Assembly (NCBI GenBank): GCA_021545625.1
Contig: JAJRVH010000206.1
Span: forward strand, 1 to 12,144
DNA from: Zetaproteobacteria bacterium
GTDB lineage: Bacteria; Pseudomonadota; Zetaproteobacteria; Mariprofundales; Mariprofundaceae
DNA length: 12,144 nt
Direction: 5' to 3'
The notes under the pieces are model-generated. The model did no database searches. It worked only from the letters and a program-made list of their open reading frames with translations, and had not been told where the DNA came from. The stretch's first letter is position 1. Each line of letters starts with the position of its first letter. This document shows positions 6,194 to 12,144 of the stretch, one piece after another. The position numbers and the translations under genes were made by a program.

Positions 6194-7387
6194 ATGAGCG
6201 ACGCATCGAAAAGCAATGCCCTGCGCGCCGACCTTCGGGCCGACAAGCGCAAACGTCGGCGCGCGCGCGCCGACATGCGCTTCAAATGGTACGGTCTGAC
6301 CGCGCTCGGTCTTGCCATGCTGTTTCTGGTTTTCTTTTTCGTCGATATCATCAGCAAGGGGCTGCCCGCCTTCCAGCAAGCCGAGATTCTTGTACAGGTA
6401 AGCTATTCGGAGTCGGTCAAAAGCAACTACAACCGTGCCGTGGACAAAAGATACAGAAAGCTGATCAGCCGTTCGTGGCTGCGCACCATACCGATGCAAC
6501 TCGAGGAACATCCGGACATGATCGGCACCACGGCTGAGCAATGGGTACTGGCCGATTACCGCGTCGACCAGTTCCTGAAGGGCCATGAAGGCCACAAGCT
6601 GAAGAAGAAATACCAGAAACTGGTCAGACAGCTGCAGGAAGAAGGAAAAGTCCGGCTGGCTTTCAACAGCGGCTTCTTCAGCAACGGCGATTCCAAGCTG
6701 CCGGAAAACGCCGGCATTCTGGCCTCGGCCGTCGGCTCGGTACTGGTGCTGTTGCTGACCATGCTGTTCGCCGTCCCCGTCGGCGTGATGACGGCCATCT
6801 ATCTGGAGGAGTTCGCGCCCGACAATCGCTTCACCCAGCTGATCGAGGTCAACATCAACAATCTTGCCGCCATTCCATCGATCCTCTATGGCCTGCTGGG
6901 GCTGGCGATCTTCATCAATTTCATGGGTGTACCGCGCTCCTCGGCACTGGCCGGCGGCCTGACGCTGGCGCTGATGACCCTGCCGATCATCATTATCGCC
7001 ACACGCGCGGCCCTGCGCGCGGTGCCCGAGTCGATCCGCGAGGCGGCCTACGGTCTCGGAGCATCCAGCCTGCAGACCGTCTGGCATCATGTGCTGCCGC
7101 TGGCCATGCCCGGCATCCTGACCGGCTCGATCATCGGCCTGGCGCAGGCCATGGGCGAAACAGCCCCGCTGCTGATCGTCGGCATGATGGCCTATATCCC
7201 GGAAGCGCCGCATTCGATTCTGGCGGCCACGACCGTACTGCCGGCCCAGGTCTATACCTGGTCGGGGGAATCAATCCGGGCATTCGAAGAGCGCACGGCG
7301 GCGGGCATCATGGTGCTGCTGGCGGTGCTGCTGAGCCTGAACGCGCTGGCCATCCGCCTGCGCAACCGCTCGGAACAGACATGGTGA
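6194..7387 (+). CDS. pstA: Phosphate ABC transporter permease PstA (with large extracytoplasmic insert)
   Basis: Second channel subunit of the Pst importer, 397 aa. The N-terminus is very basic (residues 11-31), then one membrane helix (about 33-53). A soluble charged insert of about 115 residues (about 58-172), of the DUF3333 type found in longer proteobacterial PstA proteins, probably lies on the periplasmic side. The permease core follows (helices at about 175-200, 222-243, 250-268, 303-330 and 368-388). The EAA loop is EAAYGLGASSLQTVWHHVLP (283-302), and GETAPLLIVG (321-330) is a family motif. ATG 6194 begins 1 nt after the pstC stop, with AGAGG about 10 nt upstream inside pstC. The stop runs into the pstB ribosome site. 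The gene is complete. Confidence 0.95.
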   Translation: MSDASKSNALRADLRADKRKRRRARADMRFKWYGLTALGLAMLFLVFFFVDIISKGLPAFQQAEILVQVSYSESVKSNYNRAVDKRYRKLISRSWLRTIPMQLEEHPDMIGTTAEQWVLADYRVDQFLKGHEGHKLKKKYQKLVRQLQEEGKVRLAFNSGFFSNGDSKLPENAGILASAVGSVLVLLLTMLFAVPVGVMTAIYLEEFAPDNRFTQLIEVNINNLAAIPSILYGLLGLAIFINFMGVPRSSALAGGLTLALMTLPIIIIATRAALRAVPESIREAAYGLGASSLQTVWHHVLPLAMPGILTGSIIGLAQAMGETAPLLIVGMMAYIPEAPHSILAATTVLPAQVYTWSGESIRAFEERTAAGIMVLLAVLLSLNALAIRLRNRSEQTW

Positions 7388-7394
7388 GGAAAGC

Positions 7395-8165
7395 ATGGCA
7401 ACTGATATGAAGAACAAACTGACCATCCGCGGGCTCAAGTTGTGGTATGGCGATTTCGAGGCCCTGCATGGCATCGACCTGGACATTCTGGCCGGCAAGG
7501 TCACGGCCTTCATCGGCCCGTCCGGTTGCGGGAAATCGACCTTTCTGCGCTGCCTGAACCGCATGAACGACCGCATCGCCGGCTGCCGTGTCGAAGGCGA
7601 TGTCCTGCTCGAGGGTAACGACATCTATGCCCCCGATGTCGATGTCGTACAGCTGCGCACCCATATCGGCATGGTGTTCCAGAAGCCGAACCCGTTTCCG
7701 AAGAGCATCTACGAAAACATCGCCTACGCCCCGCGTATTCACGGCATGGTGCAGGACGGCCCGGATATGGACGAACTGGTCGAAACGGCGCTGAGAAAGG
7801 CCAGTATCTGGGACGAAGTCAAGGACAAGCTGCAACAGCCGGGCACGGCCCTGTCCGGCGGCCAGCAGCAGCGCCTGTGCATCGCCCGCACGATCGCCGT
7901 GCAGCCGGACGTGATCCTGATGGACGAGCCATGCTCGGCGCTGGACCCGATCGCCACGGCCAAGATCGAGGAACTGATGGACGAGCTGAAGCAGGAATAC
8001 ACGATTGTCATCGTCACGCATAACATGCAGCAGGCGGCGCGCGCCTCCGATTACACCGCCTATTTCTATCTCGGAGACCTGATCGAATACGGCGAGACAT
8101 CGCAGATCTTCACCGCCCCGAGCAACCAGAGAACGGAAGACTATATCACCGGTCGTTTCGGCTGA
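7395..8165 (+). CDS. pstB: Phosphate ABC transporter ATP-binding protein PstB
   Basis: Cytoplasmic ATPase that powers phosphate import; in this family its contact with PhoU relays transporter state to PhoR. All ABC motifs are present in 256 aa: Walker A GPSGCGKST (41-49), Q-loop VFQKPNPFP (94-102), signature LSGGQQQR (153-160), Walker B VILMDEPCSALDP (173-185) and H-loop His209. CRVEGDV, QKPNPFPKSIYENIAY and DEPCSALDP are PstB-specific rather than generic ABC sequences. GAGGAAAGC lies just before ATG 7395 and overlaps the pstA stop, consistent with coupled translation. phoU follows after 13 nt. Nothing is missing. Confidence 0.97.
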   Translation: MATDMKNKLTIRGLKLWYGDFEALHGIDLDILAGKVTAFIGPSGCGKSTFLRCLNRMNDRIAGCRVEGDVLLEGNDIYAPDVDVVQLRTHIGMVFQKPNPFPKSIYENIAYAPRIHGMVQDGPDMDELVETALRKASIWDEVKDKLQQPGTALSGGQQQRLCIARTIAVQPDVILMDEPCSALDPIATAKIEELMDELKQEYTIVIVTHNMQQAARASDYTAYFYLGDLIEYGETSQIFTAPSNQRTEDYITGRFG

Positions 8166-8178
8166 TACCCAGGAGCAG

Positions 8179-8889
8179 ATGATGCCAGAACATACACTCA
8201 AGCGTTTCGAAGACGAACTGACCAGCCTCAAGGAAAAGATCCTGGCCATGGGCGGCCTGGTCGAGAAGGCCGTGCGCCGCTCGATGAAGTCGGTATTGCA
8301 GGTGGATACCAGCAAGGCGCAAAAGGTGATCGACCGCGACCGCGCCATCAATGCGCTGGAGGTCGAGATCGACGAAATGACCCGATCCATGCTGGCCCTG
8401 CGCCAGCCGGCTGCCGGCGACCTGCGCCTGATCATCGCCACGATCAAGATCGTCACCGACCTCGAACGCAGCGGCGATCTGGCCGAGGGTATTGCCGAGG
8501 CCGTGCTGCAAAGCGAGGAAAATCCCCTCACCCACACCTCGACCATCGAAACTCTGGCCGATCTCGTGATCCGGCAGGTCAAGGATGCGCTGGATGCCTT
8601 TGCCCGCAGCGATCTGGATGCCGCGCTGAAATGCATCGAGCGTGACAAGAAAGTCAACAAACTCTACAAGGCCATGCAGCGCGAAAACCTGACCTATATG
8701 CTTGAGGATCCGCGCCAGATCACGGCCGGACTGCTGGCCTCGACGATCGGCAAGAATCTCGAACGCATCGGCGATCATGCCGTGAATATCGCCGAAATGG
8801 TCATTTACATGGTCAAGGGGCATGATGTGCGCCATGTGGATCACAAAACCGCGGCAGCCATTCTGAGTGGGGAACTCGACGAAGACTGA
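8179..8889 (+). CDS. phoU: Phosphate signalling regulator PhoU
   Basis: Cytoplasmic all-helical protein that represses Pho signalling when phosphate is ample, linking PstB to PhoR. The 236-aa protein has the expected tandem PhoU repeat: two three-helix bundles, each with the metal-binding ExxxD motif (LERSGD, E96/D100; LERIGD, E195/D199). The length is normal for the family. Two adjacent ATG codons are available (8179 and 8182). AGGAG at 8171-8175 lies 3 nt before the first and 6 nt before the second, so the second is probably used, losing one Met. Its 3' end overlaps the ppx start by 23 nt. Confidence 0.96.
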   Translation: MMPEHTLKRFEDELTSLKEKILAMGGLVEKAVRRSMKSVLQVDTSKAQKVIDRDRAINALEVEIDEMTRSMLALRQPAAGDLRLIIATIKIVTDLERSGDLAEGIAEAVLQSEENPLTHTSTIETLADLVIRQVKDALDAFARSDLDAALKCIERDKKVNKLYKAMQRENLTYMLEDPRQITAGLLASTIGKNLERIGDHAVNIAEMVIYMVKGHDVRHVDHKTAAAILSGELDED

Positions 8890-10417
8890 CGATCATTCGG
8901 TCGCCCGCGACGGTGCGCTGATCGGCGCCATCGACGTGGGTTCCAACGCCATGCGTCTGGGCATCGCCGCACGCGGCGATGACGGGTTGCCGGAAATCAT
9001 CCTGCGCCACCGCGAAGCTGTGCGTCTCGGGCATGATGCATTCACCACCGGCACCCTGAGCAAGGCAACGATGGATGAGGCCGTGCAAGCCTTTGTCCAC
9101 TTCCGACGCATCCTTGACCAGCATCACGTCGGCCCCCTGCGCGGCGCGGCCACCAGCGCGATGCGGGATGCCAGCAACGGTCGCGAACTTGTCGGGCGCA
9201 TCGCCTCCGAAACCGGCATCCGGCTGGATATCATCAGCGGCGAGGAGGAGGCGCGCCTCGTGCACTATTCCATCGCCCACCGAGTCGATCTGAGCGATCA
9301 TTTCACGCTGCTGATCGATATCGGCGGCGGCAGCGTCGAGGTTACGCTGTGCGACGACGGGGAAATCATCGCGGCCCAGAGCTTCAAGATCGGCACCGTG
9401 CGACTGCTCGAAATGCTCGGCGAAGGCGACGACTTCAATCGCCTGCTCGAGGAATATCTGGAAGGGGCACGCAAAAAGCTGCGCGAACTGATCGGCTGGA
9501 GAAAGGTGGATTTCTGCGTCGGCACCGGCGGCAATGCCGGCGCGATCGGGGAACTGGCACACCGTCTTCTGGGAACCGCATCGCCGGACAGCATCTCCTT
9601 CAAACAGCTGGGCAAGCTGATCCGCCGCATTTCGCCGCTGAACTTCGAACAACGCGTGCGCGAACTCGGCCTGAGGCCGGACCGCGCCGACGTGATTCTG
9701 CCGGCGACCATGGTCATTTATGAAATCATGGGCCTGGCGCGAGCCAGGCGGCTGCATATCCCCGACGCCAGCCTGCTCGACGGCATTCTGCTCGACATGG
9801 TCGACTCGGAGGATAAAACCCTGCACTCACGGCGGCGCAACCTGCTGGCCTGGGCCAGGAGCCTGAAAAAGAAATACCATGTCGATCAGCATTACGCCAA
9901 GGAGGTCGCCAGACTGGCCCTGAGCCTGTTCGACCAGACCCGCGGCAGGCTGCACAATATGGACAACCGGGACCGGCTACTGCTCGAAATCGCGGCCCGC
10001 GTCCACGAGATCGGCATGTATGTCCGCGTCGGCGGCCACCATCGCCACGCCGCCTATCTGATTTCGGCCGCTCCCCTGCTCGGCCTTTCCGCCCGGGAAA
10101 AGGCGATACTGACGCAAAGCGTCCGTTATCAGCGCAAGGCCTGGCCGTGCAGGGAACACGAAGGATTTGCCGCACTTGCCCCGGAAGACCGGCAAAAGGT
10201 CTGGCAGCTCAGCGCCCTGCTGCGCCTGGCGATCGCACTGAACAAGGACCGCAGGGACAGGGTCCGGCATGTTGGCGTCCGCATCGACGACGGTCTGATC
10301 GCGCTGCAGCTCGACGGCAAGGGAGATCTGCTGCTCGAACGCTGGGCGGCCCTGCAGCTTGCCGGTTATCTGGAACAGGCCTTCGGGCATCGCCTGCATA
10401 TCGACCTTCAGACCTAA
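8867..10417 (+). CDS. ppx: Exopolyphosphatase (Ppx/GppA family)
   Basis: Releases phosphate processively from polyphosphate; the family also includes pppGpp hydrolases, so GppA-type activity cannot be excluded. The 516-aa length matches E. coli PPX (513). The N-terminal actin-like ATPase fold has DVGSN (23-27), RGAATSAMRDA (92-102), SGEEEARL (124-131, with the catalytic Glu), DIGGGS (151-156) and GTGGN (219-223). The C-terminal helical HD-like domain (about 330-450) has VHEIGMYV (379-386) and HHRHAAYL (391-398), and a terminal domain follows. GTG 8867 is the only sensible start: no ATG occurs before the conserved DVGSN motif. It lies inside phoU, overlapping by 23 nt, with no clear ribosome site, so translation is probably coupled to phoU. 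Placement in the pst-phoU operon suggests phosphate-controlled polyphosphate breakdown. Confidence 0.92.
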   Translation: MGNSTKTDDHSVARDGALIGAIDVGSNAMRLGIAARGDDGLPEIILRHREAVRLGHDAFTTGTLSKATMDEAVQAFVHFRRILDQHHVGPLRGAATSAMRDASNGRELVGRIASETGIRLDIISGEEEARLVHYSIAHRVDLSDHFTLLIDIGGGSVEVTLCDDGEIIAAQSFKIGTVRLLEMLGEGDDFNRLLEEYLEGARKKLRELIGWRKVDFCVGTGGNAGAIGELAHRLLGTASPDSISFKQLGKLIRRISPLNFEQRVRELGLRPDRADVILPATMVIYEIMGLARARRLHIPDASLLDGILLDMVDSEDKTLHSRRRNLLAWARSLKKKYHVDQHYAKEVARLALSLFDQTRGRLHNMDNRDRLLLEIAARVHEIGMYVRVGGHHRHAAYLISAAPLLGLSAREKAILTQSVRYQRKAWPCREHEGFAALAPEDRQKVWQLSALLRLAIALNKDRRDRVRHVGVRIDDGLIALQLDGKGDLLLERWAALQLAGYLEQAFGHRLHIDLQT

Positions 10418-10480
10418 CCCGCGCCCTCCAGAAGCCCTCCCTGTACAGGTTTCCGCCAGCCCCGGAAGACAGCCACAGGC

Positions 10481-10512
10481 CGGGCGCTCCGATGGCGGCA
10501 CGGTAGCGCCCG
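10481..10512. terminator. Possible bidirectional hairpin between convergent ppx and ppk1
   Basis: CGGGCGCT (10481-10488) pairs with AGCGCCCG (10505-10512), with a further CCG/CGG pairing inside. It sits in the 99-nt gap between convergent genes, where a shared terminator is expected. There is no T-tract on either strand, so the terminator call is weak. I see nothing else in the gap 10418-10516. Confidence 0.3.
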
Positions 10513-10516
10513 CTCC

Positions 10517-12144
10517 TCAATCCGCCCTGTCACCCAATAGCGCCATCAACTCGGCCTGTGCATTGCGCGGCCTGGCCGACGAACGCACACGCCCATAGGA
10601 ACCATCCCGGCGCAATGTCCATGTACCGGTATTGTCGGCCAGATACAGGCGCAACCCTTCCTTCATCACGCGTTCCTTCAATGCCTCGTCGAGGATCGGG
10701 AAACAGGTTTCCACACGTCGCAGAAGATTGCGGTTCATCCAGTCCGCACTGGCGCAGAACAGCTCCTCATCGCCGTTATTGGCGAAATAATAGATGCGAT
10801 GATGCTCCAGAAAACGACCGAGCACCGAACGCACCCGGATATTCTCCGACACCCCCTCGATACCGGGGCGCAGGCAACAGATGCCGCGCACGATCAGGTC
10901 GATCTTCACACCCGCCTGCGAGGCCCGGTACAGTGAGCGAATCAGCTCCGGTTCCTCCAGGCCGTTCATCTTGGCAATGATCCGCCCCTGCCCGCCATTG
11001 CGCACATGTTCCGCCTCGCGCTCGATGCGCTCGATCATGCCCTTGTGCAGCGTGAACGGCGCCTGAAGAATCGCCTTCATGCGCTGGGCCCGCCCCATGC
11101 CGGTCAGCTGCTGGAACACCTTGTGCACATCCTCGGCCAGCCGCGGATCGCAGGACAGAAGGCCGAAATCGGTATAATAGCGAGTCGTAATGCTATGATA
11201 GTTGCCGGTTCCCAGATGCACGTAGCGGCGCATCCGTCGCCCTTCCCGACGCACGATCAGCATCATCTTGCCATGCGTCTTGTAGCCGACGACGCCGAAC
11301 ACCACCTGCACGCCGGCGGCATGCAGCCGGTCCGCCAGGCCGATATTCTCCTCCTCGTTGAAACGGGCCCGCAACTCGATCACGGCCACGACCTCCTTGC
11401 CGTTGCGTGCCGCCCTGGCCAGCGCATCGACAATCGGCGAATCGGGCACGACCCGGTACAGGGTCTGCTTGATGGCCAGCACGTCCGGGTCATTGGCGGC
11501 CTGATGCAGCAGGTCCATGACCGGCGCAAAGCTCTGGAACGGATGATGCAGCAGCACATCGCCGCGCCGGATCACGTCGAACAGCGCACCGGGCTCGTCC
11601 TCGGCATCGGTGCGCAGGCCGGCCGGCAGGCCCGGTACAAACGGCTCGAACTTCAGATCGGGCCGGTCCACCTCGTCGGAGATCGAGGCCAGCCGGTACA
11701 GGTTCACCAGCCCGTCCACCCGGTACAGATCGGACTGATTGAGGTTGAACTGATGCAGCAAAAACGCGGAAAGATCCTCCGGGCACTTGGTCGATACCTC
11801 CAGCCGCACTGCCTCGCCGTAGCGACGCTCCAGCAGCTCGCCGGCCACGGCCTTCTTCAGATCCTCGGTTTCCTCCTCGTGCAGATACAGCTCGCTGTTG
11901 CGCGTCACGCGGAACTGGTGACAGGCCCGGATCTGCATGCCGGGAAACAGTTCGCCGACATAGGCATGGATGATCGACGACAGAAACACGAAACCATGCG
12001 GCACGCCGGCCACGTCTTCCGGCAACGCGATCAGACGCGGCAGCGAGCGCGGCGCCTGTACAATGGCGTGATGCATCTCGCGCCCGAACGCATCCTTGCC
12101 GTCCAGCGCAACGATAAAATTGAGAATCTTGTTCACCAGCTGCG
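10517..12144 (-). CDS. ppk1: Polyphosphate kinase 1 (N-terminus cut by window edge)
   Basis: Membrane-associated enzyme that makes polyphosphate from ATP through a phosphohistidine. The frame stays open to the right edge, leaving about 541 residues of the usual 690 or so; the missing part is the N-terminal domain. The GTG at 12136 is not the start: it is the Val of an internal LVNK motif that E. coli PPK also has. Numbering residues from that Val: middle domain with FRVTRNSELYLHEEE (75-89), catalytic His288 in YKTHGKMMLI, the second conserved His307 in VHLGTGNY, and PLD-like C-terminal domains with LIVRGICCLRPG (414-425) and SSADWMNRN-like CASADWMNRN (461-470). Short C-terminal tail. It converges on ppx; its promoter lies outside, so Pho control cannot be judged. 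Confidence 0.95.
   Translation of the reverse strand, partial: QLVNKILNFIVALDGKDAFGREMHHAIVQAPRSLPRLIALPEDVAGVPHGFVFLSSIIHAYVGELFPGMQIRACHQFRVTRNSELYLHEEETEDLKKAVAGELLERRYGEAVRLEVSTKCPEDLSAFLLHQFNLNQSDLYRVDGLVNLYRLASISDEVDRPDLKFEPFVPGLPAGLRTDAEDEPGALFDVIRRGDVLLHHPFQSFAPVMDLLHQAANDPDVLAIKQTLYRVVPDSPIVDALARAARNGKEVVAVIELRARFNEEENIGLADRLHAAGVQVVFGVVGYKTHGKMMLIVRREGRRMRRYVHLGTGNYHSITTRYYTDFGLLSCDPRLAEDVHKVFQQLTGMGRAQRMKAILQAPFTLHKGMIERIEREAEHVRNGGQGRIIAKMNGLEEPELIRSLYRASQAGVKIDLIVRGICCLRPGIEGVSENIRVRSVLGRFLEHHRIYYFANNGDEELFCASADWMNRNLLRRVETCFPILDEALKERVMKEGLRLYLADNTGTWTLRRDGSYGRVRSSARPRNAQAELMALLGDRAD

Noticed and set aside
5389..6357. 322-codon minus-strand open frame opposite pstC
   Set aside because: It is a shadow of a GC-rich membrane protein gene (Asp/His/Gly-rich, no domain), with pstC motifs intact on the other strand.
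7308..8660. 450-codon minus-strand open frame opposite pstB and phoU
   Set aside because: It spans two real genes and their junction, is of low-complexity composition and has no domain; it is a consequence of codon bias.
8813..9826. 337-codon minus-strand open frame opposite ppx
   Set aside because: It is antisense to the well-supported Ppx ATPase domain and has no recognisable motif.

Overview
The window is a chromosomal phosphate-acquisition and polyphosphate locus from a Gram-negative bacterium. The outer-membrane porin with a C-terminal Phe, the PhoB/PhoR pair, E. coli-style Pho boxes, the three-extra-helix PstC, the PstA with a large extracytoplasmic insert, and the Ppx and Ppk1 proteins all point to the Proteobacteria. 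Coding DNA is fairly GC-rich and the divergent regulatory region is clearly more AT-rich. I cannot fix the class from the sequence alone.

Layout. On the minus strand, reading leftward from about 2400, lie an HTH-less Crp/Fnr-like cyclic-nucleotide-domain protein (1814-2329), phoB (1050-1802) and phoR (1-1050, running off the left edge). They are tightly packed and look like one operon. The 217-bp divergent region 2330-2546 carries two back-to-back Pho boxes, one facing each way. On the plus strand follow an outer-membrane porin (2547-3614), an intrinsic terminator, pstS (3686-4738), a second terminator plus a perfect 19-bp inverted repeat, then pstC, pstA, pstB, phoU and ppx packed with short gaps or overlaps (4948-10417). 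A convergent ppk1 (10517-12144, N-terminus outside the window) closes the window.

How it works together. This is established family knowledge applied to the gene calls. Under phosphate limitation PhoR phosphorylates PhoB, and PhoB binds Pho boxes. Here that would raise both its own operon and the porin/pst operon. The porin would admit phosphate to the periplasm, PstS binds it, PstC/PstA/PstB import it with ATP, and PhoU links transporter state to PhoR. Ppx degrades and Ppk1 makes polyphosphate, the storage form of the imported phosphate.

Unusual points. The main ones are the CNMP-domain gene at the head of the phoBR operon, which lacks a DNA-binding domain and has lost two key cyclic-nucleotide-binding residues. 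Others are a terminator between a Pho-box-driven porin and a pstS with no Pho box of its own, and a long perfect inverted repeat between pstS and pstC. A possible 17-codon leader ORF overlaps the pstC start by ATGA, and ppx overlaps phoU by 23 nt with a GTG start. The remainder is a conventional Pho locus. I see no mobile elements, CRISPR arrays, tRNA or rRNA genes.
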